64,000 nt of DNA from assembly GCF_007995245.1 (NCBI RefSeq), contig NZ_VCBA01000002.1, positions 310,001-374,000 on the forward strand, read 5' to 3'. Below, one piece after another: positions 27,816 to 36,723 of the stretch (its first letter is position 1; each line of letters starts with the position of its first letter). The DNA comes from Tateyamaria sp. syn59. GTDB lineage: Bacteria > Pseudomonadota > Alphaproteobacteria > Rhodobacterales > Rhodobacteraceae. The position numbers were made by a program, and so were the translations under genes. The notes beneath the pieces were generated by a model. The model ran no database searches. It saw only the letters and a program-made list of their open reading frames with translations, and was not told where the DNA came from.

Positions 27816-28087
27816 ATGCCGCCCTCCTGATCCACGACGGACAGGCTGCCCCAGCGGTCGACGGCGTAGAGTATTCCGGCACAGCGCACATAGAACACGG
27901 CCCCGTCTTCACCCGGCCAGCCGACGCACTGACTGCGGTCGCCACCGTGCTGGGCCACATGGGCGTCGGCCACGGATTCGATCACGCCGCTCGCGTCGAG
28001 GGTGACTTGCCGCTGGCCCAGCCAGAACCCGCCAAGGGCCGCCAGAACAACAAGCACAGCCGTGGTGATGACGACCTGCCGCGGCAT
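27812..28087 (-). CDS. 91-aa membrane-anchored hypothetical protein
   Basis: This frame starts at ATG 28087, overlapping the isovaleryl-CoA dehydrogenase stop (TGATG), and overlaps the synthetase start by four bases. An N-terminal hydrophobic helix (VVITTAVLVVLAALGGFWLG) is followed by a short extracytoplasmic domain with two cysteines (SQCVGW and YVRCAG) and a beta-like end (ILYAVDRWGSLSVVD). It looks like a single-pass or exported small protein. No function is known, and being embedded in the branched-acid genes is its only context. Confidence 0.7.
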   Translation of the reverse strand: MPRQVVITTAVLVVLAALGGFWLGQRQVTLDASGVIESVADAHVAQHGGDRSQCVGWPGEDGAVFYVRCAGILYAVDRWGSLSVVDQEGGI

Positions 28088-29250
28088 CACAACATGGCCG
28101 AAACCAGTTCGCGGCCCACAAGCATGCGTCGGATCTCGGACGTGCCGGCACCGATCTCCATCAGCTTGGCGTCGCGGAAGATGCGGGCGACGGGTGCATC
28201 ATTCAGGAACCCTGCACCGCCCATGGCCTGCACCGCCTGGTGCGCCTGCTTCATCGCCTCTTCAGAGGCGTAGAGGCAGCAGGCTGCCGCGTCCTGGCGT
28301 GTCACCTCGCCCCGGTCGCAGGCTTTCGCCACTTCATAGACATAGGCGCGAGCTGAATTCATGGCCGTATACATGTCCGCGATCTTGCCTTGCATCAGCT
28401 GGAAGTTCCCGATGGGCTGGCCGAACTGTTTGCGCTCGCTGACGTATGGCATGACCTCATCCAAACAAGCCGCCATGATGCCGAGGCCAATGCCCGCCAG
28501 CACGACCCGCTCGTAATCGAGCCCGGACATGAGCACGGCCACGCCGCGCCCCTCTTCGCCCAGGATGTTTTCAAACGGGACTTCGACGTCTTCAAAAATC
28601 AACTCGCCCGTGTTCGACCCGCGCATCCCCAGCTTGTCGAAATGCGGCGAGGTGGAAAAGCCTTTCATCTCTTTTTCGATCAGAAAGGCGGTCATGCCGC
28701 GCGGTCCGGCCTCGGGATCCGTCTTGGCGTACACAACCAGCGTGTCGGCGTCGGGGCCGTTGGTGATCCAGTATTTGGTGCCGTTCAGAATGAAGCGGTC
28801 GTTGCGCTTTTCGGCCTGCAGCTTCATCGACACGACGTCAGAGCCTGCGCCCGCCTCGGACATGGCAAGGGCACCGACATGCTGGCCGCTCACAAGCCCC
28901 GGCAGGTACTTTGCCTTCTGCTCTGGCGTTGCATTCAGCTTGATCTGATTCACGCAGAGGTTCGAATGCGCACCGTAGCTGAGCGAGACCGACGCACTGG
29001 CGCGCGCGATCTCTTCGATGGCGACGGTGTGGGCGAGGTATCCCATTCCTGCCCCGCCATCCTCTTCATCGACGGTGATGCCGAGTAAGCCCAATTCGCC
29101 CATCTCGGGCCACAACTCAGACGGAAAGTCGTTTTCACTGTCGATCTTGGCCGCCATCGGCTTGACACGGTCCTGCGCCCAGCGATGGACCATCTCGCGC
29201 AGAGCGCCGACGTCTTCGTTCAGATCGAATGCCATGGATGCGTGGAACAT
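28087..29250 (-). CDS. liuA: isovaleryl-CoA dehydrogenase
   Basis: This 387-aa acyl-CoA dehydrogenase oxidises isovaleryl-CoA to 3-methylcrotonyl-CoA and passes electrons to ETF. FAD and substrate motifs are [39 protein letters not shown] and [13 protein letters not shown]. The catalytic glutamate position in [15 protein letters not shown] matches isovaleryl-CoA dehydrogenase, not the C-terminal position of most other members. ATG 29250 has GGGGGAGGG just upstream, so a longer frame to 29367 was rejected. It is first in its operon. Confidence 0.95.
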   Translation of the reverse strand: MFHASMAFDLNEDVGALREMVHRWAQDRVKPMAAKIDSENDFPSELWPEMGELGLLGITVDEEDGGAGMGYLAHTVAIEEIARASASVSLSYGAHSNLCVNQIKLNATPEQKAKYLPGLVSGQHVGALAMSEAGAGSDVVSMKLQAEKRNDRFILNGTKYWITNGPDADTLVVYAKTDPEAGPRGMTAFLIEKEMKGFSTSPHFDKLGMRGSNTGELIFEDVEVPFENILGEEGRGVAVLMSGLDYERVVLAGIGLGIMAACLDEVMPYVSERKQFGQPIGNFQLMQGKIADMYTAMNSARAYVYEVAKACDRGEVTRQDAAACCLYASEEAMKQAHQAVQAMGGAGFLNDAPVARIFRDAKLMEIGAGTSEIRRMLVGRELVSAML

Positions 29251-29279
29251 GGGCCCTCCCCCGATATTCACCCGTAAAT

Positions 29280-29293
29280 TGAACGCTTGTTCA
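29280..29293 (-). promoter_or_regulatory. inverted repeat upstream of isovaleryl-CoA dehydrogenase
   Basis: The perfect inverted repeat TGAAC-GCTT-GTTCA stands 30 bases before the liuA start. Its shape resembles operators of TetR-type regulators. Leucine-catabolism genes are often controlled by dedicated repressors, but none is encoded near here apart from the distant LysR gene. This is a candidate only. Confidence 0.35.
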
Positions 29294-29329
29294 TAAATAG
29301 CGGGAGAGGGTTGATATGTCGAGTCCCGG

Positions 29330-30058
29330 TCAGTGATCCATGAATTCGCGCATACTGACTTTGCCATCCTTGTCAGTGTCGAGAAATTCGATGATCTCGG
29401 GAACAGTCTCGGACCCGTGCATGCCGATGGCCGCGCGGCATTCGGTATGTATCTTTACCTCATCCACTTGGTATGCGGCGACCATTTCCTGGGCGTCCAT
29501 ATATCCGCTGCCGTCGGCGTCAGCTTCGGTGAACTCGGCGCCGCGTTTCGCTTCATAGGCGGAGATGTATTCGCTGAGCGTGGCCACGCCGTCGCCGTTG
29601 CCGTCGTAAAACTCCATATGGCCGTCCGCCAGCATCTCGGGCGTGGCGTTCCAGCGCTCTTCCCACTGCGTGCCTTTGCAAACGGGCGGCACATCGACTT
29701 CGGCGATGCGGTGGGCCATGACGGCGATCAGTTCCTCACGATCAAGGACGCCGTCGCGGTTGGCGTCCTTTCCGCGGAAATTACCTTTGAAGTCGGTGCG
29801 CGTGTCCGCCTCTGCACCGACAAGCGATACGGTGGCGAGGATCAATATGGTCAGCACGACAGGCGCGCTGGCAAAGGCTAGTCTGGTTCTCATGGGGGCC
29901 TCCTTGGGTACAAGTTGAGGCACGGCATCTTCGGCAATCATTCGGCGCAGGGCAGCACTCATGGATTCACCGCGCGCTGCCGCACGGGCGGCAAAGGCGG
30001 ATTTTTCACTGAGGCTGACCCGGACTTCGAGCGTTTCGGATTTCTTTTCTTGGCGCAT
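29330..30058 (-). CDS. ribbon-helix-helix / membrane / EF-hand protein with internal start
   Basis: The continuous 242-codon frame encodes an N-terminal ribbon-helix-helix-like segment ([20 protein letters not shown] then [12 protein letters not shown], residues 9-41), a hydrophobic helix or signal peptide (58-82), and four EF-hand calcium loops at 98-109, 152-163, 180-191 and 227-238. A perfect AAGGAGG lies five bases before an in-frame ATG at 29893 (residue 56), so a 187-aa exported EF-hand protein can be made alone. The first ATG at 30058 has no obvious ribosome site. Whether both products exist is unknown. A 16-bp palindrome lies upstream at 30151-30166. Confidence 0.75.
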   Translation of the reverse strand: MRQEKKSETLEVRVSLSEKSAFAARAAARGESMSAALRRMIAEDAVPQLVPKEAPMRTRLAFASAPVVLTILILATVSLVGAEADTRTDFKGNFRGKDANRDGVLDREELIAVMAHRIAEVDVPPVCKGTQWEERWNATPEMLADGHMEFYDGNGDGVATLSEYISAYEAKRGAEFTEADADGSGYMDAQEMVAAYQVDEVKIHTECRAAIGMHGSETVPEIIEFLDTDKDGKVSMREFMDH

Positions 30059-30150
30059 GATCGATGACTTGATGAAATGACGTGCTGCCTGACACAGGCC
30101 GCATGTGGTGCATCAATTTCTACCATCGCCATGCCCGGACGCACGGGATT

Positions 30151-30166
30151 TCGTGTCCGGACACGA
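30151..30166. promoter_or_regulatory. 16-bp perfect palindrome upstream of the RHH/EF-hand gene
   Basis: TCGTGTCCGGACACGA is perfectly self-complementary and lies 93 bases upstream of position 30058. A similar but imperfect sequence (CATGCCCGGACGCACG, 30130-30145) is adjacent. Ribbon-helix-helix proteins bind short palindromes, so this may be an operator for the neighbouring gene. A transcription terminator for the aminotransferase gene is less likely because no T-run follows. Confidence 0.5.
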
Positions 30167-30189
30167 GATTTCAGCGGAAATGCGTTGGG

Positions 30190-31389
30190 TTAGGCGAGGC
30201 TACGGTTGTGGGCGCGCGACACTTCATCCCGAATGATCCGGGCGATCAGCGCGCAGTCTTCGAGGCTGAAGGTGAGCGGCACGCGCAGATCGACGATGCC
30301 CGCCAGAACCCGGTCGCTTGCGGCCATGGGTTTTGACGGCGCATAGCGCCAGCTGTCATAGCGGCTGGTGAAGGCGACGGGTTCGGCTGCGCCAAACCAT
30401 TTCAGTTCGACCCCCCGCGCCGCGCACTTGGCCACCACATCACGAACGGCGGACGCGGCCCAATCGAGCAGGAGGAACTGGAAGGAGGAGCCGACGATGG
30501 TCTCCGCTTCGGGCCGGTCAATGACTGTCAGACCGGGCGTGTCGCGCAGGCCGTTTTCCAGTGCATAGTAGCGGTCGTTCCAGCGCTGGCATTGCGTCGC
30601 AAGATCGGCCACTTGCGGGCGCAGGATAGCGGCACGCAGGTTGTCCATGCGGCCCGAGATGTTGGGTGTGTGGTACTTGATGTCGTCAAACGCCTCTTTG
30701 GGCGGGGCGGCGAGGTGGCGTTCGTAGAGCATGTAGCTGCCGGACAGCATCACCGCCTTGGCCGCGAGGTGCGGATCGTCGGTGACAAGGAACCCGCCCT
30801 CACCCGAGTTGACGTGTTTGTAGGTCTGGCAGGAATAGCAGCCGATGGCACCGTGCCGCCCCGAAGGCGTGCCGTTCCACGCCGCGCCCATGGTATGCGC
30901 GCAATCCTCGATCACTGTCACACCTGCTGCATCGCACATTGCCATCAGGCGGTCCATATCGCAGATATGCCCGCGCATATGGCTCAAAAGGAGGACACGA
31001 GCCTCGCCCAGTTTTGCCTCAAGGTCGTCCAGGTCGATGGTCAGGCTTTCGGTGACGCCGACAAAAACTGGGATTGCGCCAAGTGACGCGATGGCCCCCG
31101 GCACAGGTGCCAACGTGAAGGCGTTGGACAGCACCTTGTCGCCTGGCTTGACCCCAACCGCACGCAAGGCGGTGGCCATCGCGTATCCGCCAGAGGCGAC
31201 AGCGAGGCAGTATTGCGATCCAACGGTCGCCGCGAATTCCTGTTCCAGAAGCGCGGTTTCGGACAGCTCGTCCGGGCCGGTGTTGTAACGATGCAGGCGG
31301 CCATGCCGCATGACGGCGACGGCGGCTTCGATCCCGGCTTCGGGGATCGGTTCCTGCTGGGTGAAATTGCCTGTGAAACGCTCTGTCAT
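30190..31389 (-). CDS. DegT/DnrJ/EryC1/StrS-family aminotransferase
   Basis: This 399-aa fold-type I PLP enzyme has the features of sugar aminotransferases: LEQEFAATVGSQYCLAVASG near the PLP phosphate site, VIEDCAHTMGAAWNG with the PLP-binding aspartate, and the Schiff-base lysine in CQTYKHVNSGEGGF. Such enzymes transaminate nucleotide-linked keto sugars for surface polysaccharide. No other sugar-modifying genes adjoin it except the glm genes across an intervening phosphatase, so the substrate is open. The gene seems monocistronic. Confidence 0.9.
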   Translation of the reverse strand: MTERFTGNFTQQEPIPEAGIEAAVAVMRHGRLHRYNTGPDELSETALLEQEFAATVGSQYCLAVASGGYAMATALRAVGVKPGDKVLSNAFTLAPVPGAIASLGAIPVFVGVTESLTIDLDDLEAKLGEARVLLLSHMRGHICDMDRLMAMCDAAGVTVIEDCAHTMGAAWNGTPSGRHGAIGCYSCQTYKHVNSGEGGFLVTDDPHLAAKAVMLSGSYMLYERHLAAPPKEAFDDIKYHTPNISGRMDNLRAAILRPQVADLATQCQRWNDRYYALENGLRDTPGLTVIDRPEAETIVGSSFQFLLLDWAASAVRDVVAKCAARGVELKWFGAAEPVAFTSRYDSWRYAPSKPMAASDRVLAGIVDLRVPLTFSLEDCALIARIIRDEVSRAHNRSLA

Positions 31390-31467
31390 GGTCTGTTTGT
31401 GAAATGCGGCGCGGGTCCCGTCAAGGTACGGGTGCCCGATTTCGGAAACTGAAACCGCAACTGATGG

Positions 31468-32133
31468 TTATCCCAGCGGACGCAGCGCTGCGACCACCGC
31501 GGGCAGCGCGGCGAAGTCATCCAGCAGCGCTTCTGGCTCAAGCGCCGCCATGTCCTCTCCGGACGGGCCGAAGGTGACAAGGATCGACGGCACGCCTGCA
31601 GCGCGCGCCGTGTTGCGGTCGGTGTCACTGTCGCCGACCAGCAGGCAGGCGTTTGGATCGACTCCCAGCCGCCGCGTCGCCTCAAACAGTGGCTCGGGAT
31701 CGGGTTTGCGCACGGGTAAGGTGTCGGCCCCCACCAGACTGCCAAAGGCATCGCGCACGCCGAGATCCTGCATCAATTGTTCCGCCAGCCCCTCGGGTTT
31801 GTTGGTGCAAATGCCGATGGCGTAGCCGTGATCCTTGAGCACAGCGATACTGTCCATCACGCCGGGATAGAGTGTGGTGCGGCTGGAAATGTCGGCGGCA
31901 TAGGCTTCGAGCAGGACGGGGTAATAGCGATCCACTACTGCGTCATCCATCCGGTCCATACGCGCCAGCCCGGTGCGCAGCATCATCCGCCCGCCGCGCA
32001 GGGCCACGCCCGCGTCCTCTGGCCCTAGCACATCGCCCAGCCCCATGTCGCGAAAGCAGTGGTTGGCGGCAGCCAGCAGATCGCCGCTTGTATCCGCCAA
32101 GGTCCCGTCAAGGTCGAAAATCACTGCCGCCAT
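31468..32133 (-). CDS. gph: HAD-family phosphatase, phosphoglycolate phosphatase-like
   Basis: This 221-aa haloacid-dehalogenase hydrolase starts at ATG 32133 with AAGG upstream. Motif I with the nucleophile aspartate is VIFDLDGTLADTSGDLL, motif II is ICTNKP, the motif III lysine is in VRKPDPEPLFEA, and motif IV is LLVGDSDTDRNTARAAG. Size and cap resemble phosphoglycolate phosphatase, which removes 2-phosphoglycolate, but substrate range in this family is broad. It is divergent from glmU across a 126-base gap. Confidence 0.88.
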   Translation of the reverse strand: MAAVIFDLDGTLADTSGDLLAAANHCFRDMGLGDVLGPEDAGVALRGGRMMLRTGLARMDRMDDAVVDRYYPVLLEAYAADISSRTTLYPGVMDSIAVLKDHGYAIGICTNKPEGLAEQLMQDLGVRDAFGSLVGADTLPVRKPDPEPLFEATRRLGVDPNACLLVGDSDTDRNTARAAGVPSILVTFGPSGEDMAALEPEALLDDFAALPAVVAALRPLG

Positions 32134-32259
32134 ACCCGCCTTTCCGGCGGATGACCGCCCTTTTCTGTTGCAGGCCGAAACCATGTTTGATGGCCCGCCC
32201 GCTTGCGCCTTTGCCCCCAGCGGATAAACAGGGCCAAACAAAAACACAAAGAGAAAGCC

Positions 32260-33615
32260 ATGAGCGTCGCACTCATCATCCTGGCCGCAGGCAAAGGCAC
32301 GAGGATGAAATCGGACCTGCCCAAGGTCCTCCACCCCATTGCCGGTGCGCCCATGCTGCACCACGCCCTGCAAACGAGCGCGGCCCTTGATCCTGCGCGG
32401 ACAATCGTTGTGGCGGGTCACGGCGCAGAGCAGGTGCAAGCTGCCGCTCTCGCATATGACCCCTCGATTGAGGTCGTGATCCAGAAAGAACAGCTTGGCA
32501 CGGGCCACGCCGTGGATCAGGCGCGTGGCGCGCTGGACGGATTCGACGGCGATGTGGTGGTTCTGTTTGGAGACACACCCTTTCTACAGCCTGAGACACT
32601 TTCGCGTATGGTGGAGGCCCGGCAAACCCATGACATCGTGGTCTTGGGCTTTGACATTGCAGAAGTGCAGCCGCGCTATGGGCGTCTGGTCATGGACGGC
32701 GACCGGCTGGTCAAGATCGTTGAGTACAAGGATGCGACGGAAGAAGAGCGCACCATACGCTTCACCAATAGCGGGCTGATTGCGTGCAACGCAAAGGTCA
32801 TGTTCGACATGCTGTCGGAGGTCACCAACGACAACGCCTCGGGCGAGTATTACCTGACCGCCGTGCCGGAACTGGCGAACGCAAAAGGGCTCAGCGTCAC
32901 AGCCATCAAATGTGACGAAGCAGAGACACTGGGCGTCGACAGCCGCACCGACCTGGCGGGAGCCGACGCAATCTTTCAGGCACGCGCGCGGGCCACTTTG
33001 CTGGATGGCGGCGTGACATTGATGGCGCCTGAAACTGTTTACCTGTCCTTTGACACGGTGATCGGGCGCGATGCGCTGATTGAGCCGAATGTGGTATTTG
33101 GACCTGGTGTGACGGTCGAAAGCGGCGCAACCATTCGCGCCTTTTCGCATCTGGAAGGGTGCCACGTGTCGCGCCGCGCGATCGTGGGACCATATGCGCG
33201 ACTGCGCCCCGGTGCGGAGTTGGCCGAGGGCGTGCGTATCGGCAATTTCGTCGAGGTGAAGAACGCCACACTGGCAACCGGTGCCAAGGTCAATCACCTC
33301 TCCTATATCGGCGACGCATCGGTGGGCGAGGCCAGCAATATTGGCGCGGGCACCATCACCTGCAACTACGATGGCGTGATGAAGCACCGGACCGAGATTG
33401 GCGCGCGCGCCTTTATCGGGTCGAACACGATGCTGGTTGCACCCGTTTCTGTGGGCGATGAGGCAATGACCGGCTCCGGCTCGGTCATTACATCCGACGT
33501 GGATGATGGCGCATTGGCCATCGCGCGCGCCCCTCAGGTCGAGAAACCGGGCATGGCCCGCAAATTGTTTGAGATATTGAAGGCCAAAAAGGCCCGTCAG
33601 AGCAGAGGCAGCTAA
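32260..33615 (+). CDS. glmU: bifunctional N-acetylglucosamine-1-phosphate uridyltransferase / glucosamine-1-phosphate acetyltransferase
   Basis: This 451-aa enzyme makes UDP-GlcNAc for peptidoglycan and LPS. The N-terminal uridyltransferase domain has IILAAGKGTRMKSDLPKVLH and the metal-binding FGDTPFL segment. The C-terminal left-handed beta-helix has the hexapeptide repeats of the acetyltransferase (GAKVNHLSYIGDASVGEASN and AGTITCNYDGV). The start at ATG 32260 follows AAAGAGAAAG. It is followed immediately, with no gap, by glmS. Confidence 0.97.
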   Translation: MSVALIILAAGKGTRMKSDLPKVLHPIAGAPMLHHALQTSAALDPARTIVVAGHGAEQVQAAALAYDPSIEVVIQKEQLGTGHAVDQARGALDGFDGDVVVLFGDTPFLQPETLSRMVEARQTHDIVVLGFDIAEVQPRYGRLVMDGDRLVKIVEYKDATEEERTIRFTNSGLIACNAKVMFDMLSEVTNDNASGEYYLTAVPELANAKGLSVTAIKCDEAETLGVDSRTDLAGADAIFQARARATLLDGGVTLMAPETVYLSFDTVIGRDALIEPNVVFGPGVTVESGATIRAFSHLEGCHVSRRAIVGPYARLRPGAELAEGVRIGNFVEVKNATLATGAKVNHLSYIGDASVGEASNIGAGTITCNYDGVMKHRTEIGARAFIGSNTMLVAPVSVGDEAMTGSGSVITSDVDDGALAIARAPQVEKPGMARKLFEILKAKKARQSRGS

Positions 33616-35436
33616 ATGTGCGGAATTGTAGGCGTTCTGGGCAACCATGAGGTCGCGCCCATCTTGGTCGAGGCGCTGAAGCGGTTGGAGTATCGCGGCT
33701 ACGACAGCTCTGGCATCGCCACGATCAACGGCGGCACGCTGGATCGCCGCCGTGCCGTCGGCAAGCTGGTGAACCTTAGCGACAAGCTGGTGCATGACCC
33801 CCTGCCCGGCAAGGCCGGCATAGGTCACACCCGCTGGGCCACGCACGGGGGACCATCCGAAGGCAATGCCCACCCCCACCGCGCAGGTGCGGTGGCTGTC
33901 GTGCACAACGGAATTGTCGAAAACTTCCGCGAGTTGCGAGCCGAGCTGGCCAAGGCCGGGATCGGGTTCGAAACCGAAACGGACACGGAAACCGTCGCGC
34001 TGCTGACGCATCACCACATGCAGCAAGGGATGGAGCCCGTCGCGGCCGCTTTTAAGACCGTAGACCGGCTGGAGGGCGCTTTCGCCCTCGCCTTTCTCTT
34101 TGACGGGCAGGACAACCTGATCGTCGCCGCGCGCAAGGGCTCTCCGCTGGCTATCGGGTATGGAGAGGGCGAGATGTTCGTGGGTTCGGATGCCATCGCG
34201 CTTGCGCCGCTGACCGACCGCATCACGTATCTTGAGGAAGGCGACCGCGCCGTCGTGACACGTCAGGGCGTCGAGATTCGCGACGCCAACGGAACGCTCG
34301 CCAACCGCGCCGTCCGCCAAATCCAGATCGATGCGGCGCGTATCGACAAGGCCGGACACAAGCATTTCATGGCCAAGGAAATCGCCGAGCAACCTGCCGT
34401 GCTGAACAACACGCTCGCCAACTATCTGGGCACGGATGGGGAGATCACCCTGCCCGATCCCGGCATCGACTTCACAGCCATTGATCGGCTGACAATGGTG
34501 GCCTGCGGGACCGCATATTACGCCTGCCTGACCGCGAAGTACTGGTTTGAACAAGTGGCGCGCTTGCCAGTCGAGGTCGATGTCGCATCGGAATTCCGGT
34601 ACCGCGAGCCGCCCGTTCCGGGCCGGACGCTGGCGCTGTTCGTCAGCCAGTCGGGCGAAACGGCGGACACGCTCGCCGCCCTGCGCTATTGCGAGGGCAA
34701 GGCGGACAAGATCGTGTCGGTGATCAACGTCCCCGAAAGCTCGATTGCGCGCGAAAGCGATCTGGCCCTGCCGATCCACGCTGGGGTCGAGGTCGGTGTG
34801 GCCTCGACAAAGGCCTTCACCTGCCAGCTTACCGTCCTGCTGATGCTCGCCCTGCGCGCGGCCAAAGATCGGGGCGCGATTGATGCAGAGACCTTTGCCG
34901 ATCACGTATCGACACTGCGCAGCCTTCCGGCCCTGATGACGCATGGCATCGAGCGCAGCAGTGTCATGCAGGCGACAGCCCGCAAGCTGGCCGAAGCGCG
35001 CGATATTCTTTTCCTGGGGCGTGGCGTCATGTATCCTCTCGCGCTTGAAGGTGCGCTGAAGCTCAAGGAGATCAGCTATATACATGCCGAAGCTTACGCA
35101 TCAGGTGAGCTGAAACACGGCCCCATCGCGCTGATCGACAAGCATGTTCCGGTTGTGGTCATGGCTCCGAAAGATGGCCTCTTCGACAAGACCGTCTCGA
35201 ACATGCAGGAAGTCATGGCGCGCAAGGGCAAGGTCGTGCTGGTATCGAACGCTGCCGGGATTGCCGAGGCTGGTGACGGCGTGTGGGCCGAGATCGCGAT
35301 GCCCGACTGTCCGGACATCGTGGCCCCTATCCTCTATGCTCTGCCCGCGCAACTTCTAGCGTATCACACTGCCGTTGCAAAGGGCACGGATGTGGACCAG
35401 CCCCGGAACCTGGCCAAGTCCGTGACCGTGGAATGA
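33616..35436 (+). CDS. glmS: glutamine-fructose-6-phosphate aminotransferase
   Basis: This 606-aa enzyme makes glucosamine-6-phosphate from fructose-6-phosphate and glutamine. The N-terminal nucleophile cysteine (MCGIVGVLG) and the glutaminase segments GHTRWATHGGPSEGNAHPH are intact. Two SIS domains follow (VSQSGETADTLAALR and GRGVMYPLALEGALKLKEIS), and the C-terminus is PRNLAKSVTVE. The zero-base gap to glmU leaves no room for a glmS ribozyme. The stop overlaps alkD by four bases. Confidence 0.98.
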   Translation: MCGIVGVLGNHEVAPILVEALKRLEYRGYDSSGIATINGGTLDRRRAVGKLVNLSDKLVHDPLPGKAGIGHTRWATHGGPSEGNAHPHRAGAVAVVHNGIVENFRELRAELAKAGIGFETETDTETVALLTHHHMQQGMEPVAAAFKTVDRLEGAFALAFLFDGQDNLIVAARKGSPLAIGYGEGEMFVGSDAIALAPLTDRITYLEEGDRAVVTRQGVEIRDANGTLANRAVRQIQIDAARIDKAGHKHFMAKEIAEQPAVLNNTLANYLGTDGEITLPDPGIDFTAIDRLTMVACGTAYYACLTAKYWFEQVARLPVEVDVASEFRYREPPVPGRTLALFVSQSGETADTLAALRYCEGKADKIVSVINVPESSIARESDLALPIHAGVEVGVASTKAFTCQLTVLLMLALRAAKDRGAIDAETFADHVSTLRSLPALMTHGIERSSVMQATARKLAEARDILFLGRGVMYPLALEGALKLKEISYIHAEAYASGELKHGPIALIDKHVPVVVMAPKDGLFDKTVSNMQEVMARKGKVVLVSNAAGIAEAGDGVWAEIAMPDCPDIVAPILYALPAQLLAYHTAVAKGTDVDQPRNLAKSVTVE

Positions 35437-36107
35437 CACCCAAGGAGGCAATGGCGGAGATCTCCGCCCACGCCGACGCGGAGCGGGCGAAGGGGGCTAA
35501 AGCCTATCACAAGTCGGACCGCCTGCATCTGGGGGTGCCGAACCCAGTTTTGAATGATCTGACAAAATCTTGGCGTCAAAGTCTGGACGTGCCGGATCGC
35601 GTGGCACTTGCGGATGCCCTTTGGCAAACCGACGTCTACGAGGCGCGGGTGACTGCCGCGAAACTGCTGACGCAAGCACGGATACGACCGGATGAGGCGG
35701 TCTGGGATCTGATCACGTCCTGGGTGCCCGATTTCGACAGTTGGGCCATTGCCGATCACGCCTGTATGGCAGGTCAGAAGCGGCTGGTGGCCGACCCTGC
35801 CCGCGTCGATCAGGTCGCGTTGTGGACCAGTTCCGATCACATGTGGACGCGGCGCGCGGCCCTTGTCATCACCCTGCCGTGGACCAAGCAGAACAACCCC
35901 AAACCACAGGACATCGCCATCCGGGAACAAGTCCTGGAGTGGGCAGCCGGTTACGTGCCCGACCACACCTGGTTCATTCAAAAGGCCATTGCGTGGTGGC
36001 TGCGTGAACTGTCAAAGCACGATGTTCCGCGCGCGACAGCGTTCCTAAACAAACATGGCGACGCGATGAAACCCTTCGCGCGGAAAGAGGCTGGGAAGTA
36101 CCTCTAG
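35433..36107 (+). CDS. DNA alkylation repair protein (AlkD-like)
   Basis: This 224-aa protein starts at ATG 35433 inside the glmS stop. It is an all-helical HEAT-like-repeat protein. DVYEARVTAAKLLTQARI, SWAIADHACMAG, TRRAALVITLPWTK and DHTWFIQKAIAWWLRELSKH match the AlkD family of DNA glycosylases that remove positively charged alkylated bases. Aromatic residues suited to cradle DNA (the TWFIQKAIAWWL segment) are present. It is translationally coupled to glmS but functionally unrelated, and the operon ends at a hairpin cluster. Confidence 0.9.
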   Translation: MTPKEAMAEISAHADAERAKGAKAYHKSDRLHLGVPNPVLNDLTKSWRQSLDVPDRVALADALWQTDVYEARVTAAKLLTQARIRPDEAVWDLITSWVPDFDSWAIADHACMAGQKRLVADPARVDQVALWTSSDHMWTRRAALVITLPWTKQNNPKPQDIAIREQVLEWAAGYVPDHTWFIQKAIAWWLRELSKHDVPRATAFLNKHGDAMKPFARKEAGKYL

Positions 36108-36108
36108 G

Positions 36109-36207
36109 CGGAGTTCGACGCGAACTCCGTGGGCTTTCCCAGGCGGCAAGCAGGTACCGCGCTGGAAACCGCGCCGGTTTCCACGGGTTTTCTGTGTCAG
36201 AAAACCG
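36109..36207 (-). repeat. multi-hairpin intergenic element (copy with 4 modules)
   Basis: The whole 100-base gap between the convergent alkD and lipoprotein genes is hairpins. From right to left they are 36206-36186 (GGTTTTCTG arm, 3-base loop), 36183-36163 (TGGAAACCG arm, CGC loop), a weaker one near 36130-36141, and 36129-36109 (CGGAGTTCG arm, ACG loop). Each good one is nine paired bases, three-base loop, nine paired bases. It begins directly after the minus-strand stop at 36208 and probably also terminates the glm operon from the other side. Confidence 0.85.
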
Positions 36208-36642
36208 TTACGCGCCAAACACATCCACCTCAGGCAGCCCGGTGAGCGGCGCACCCAGCGCTTGCATGGCCGCCAGCGACAACCGGCTGCCAGCCGTGGC
36301 GGGCCCATCAATCGGGATCAAGGTCACATCCACAGTTGTGTTTGTAGCATCATAGTACACACGCCCGGACTGTTCGACCGACACGAGCGGGGTTTTCAAC
36401 CACAGCCCCGGCTCCGCCGCGTTGCCAAGAGACGCCACCGTACGGCCCAGCGTGCCGATGGAGACTTCGGCCACGGGTGTCTCCTCTGTCACCTCGTCCG
36501 CAGGTTCGACCGCACAATCGGGGCTCTCTGACACGGCATCATCCGCCACAACCGCTGCAGGCCGCGTCCCGCCTGCCCATTGCGGGACGACGTCACAGGC
36601 CGAAAGTGCCAGACCACATACCCCCAACATCATCCATCGCAT
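36208..36642 (-). CDS. small lipoprotein
   Basis: This predicted 144-aa protein starts at ATG 36642 with a signal sequence ending in a lipobox ([12 protein letters not shown]). After an acidic, Pro/Glu-rich stretch, the conserved-looking part is [29 protein letters not shown] and [20 protein letters not shown]. Similar small proteins in Rhodobacterales have been named as a dehydratase, in my recollection, but nothing in the sequence supports enzyme activity. It is convergent with alkD and lies next to moaA on the opposite strand. Confidence 0.78.
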   Translation of the reverse strand: MRWMMLGVCGLALSACDVVPQWAGGTRPAAVVADDAVSESPDCAVEPADEVTEETPVAEVSIGTLGRTVASLGNAAEPGLWLKTPLVSVEQSGRVYYDATNTTVDVTLIPIDGPATAGSRLSLAAMQALGAPLTGLPEVDVFGA

Positions 36643-36702
36643 CGCTTCCACCTCGACTTTGGTCCCTTATTCGGCAATCCCCCCTTGCGAGAGGGACGCG
36701 CC

Positions 36703-36723
36703 ATGCCTACCACTATCTTATGA
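36703..36723 (+). other. six-codon leader ORF overlapping the moaA start
   Basis: ATG at 36703 follows GAGGGA by six bases and encodes MPTTIL before a TGA (36721-36723) that overlaps the moaA ATG (36720) as ATGA. The moaA start itself has no purine-rich ribosome site. The mini-ORF could therefore feed ribosomes onto moaA by coupling. The call depends on the overlap geometry only. Confidence 0.45.

Noticed and set aside
33600-33640. Possible glmS ribozyme or riboswitch
   Set aside because: glmS starts immediately after the glmU stop, leaving no leader, and glmS ribozymes are typical of Firmicutes.
32584-35085. 833-codon open frame on the minus strand
   Set aside because: It lies entirely antisense to glmU and glmS, has histidine/arginine-rich low-complexity composition and no recognisable domain. 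It is a consequence of high-GC codon use.
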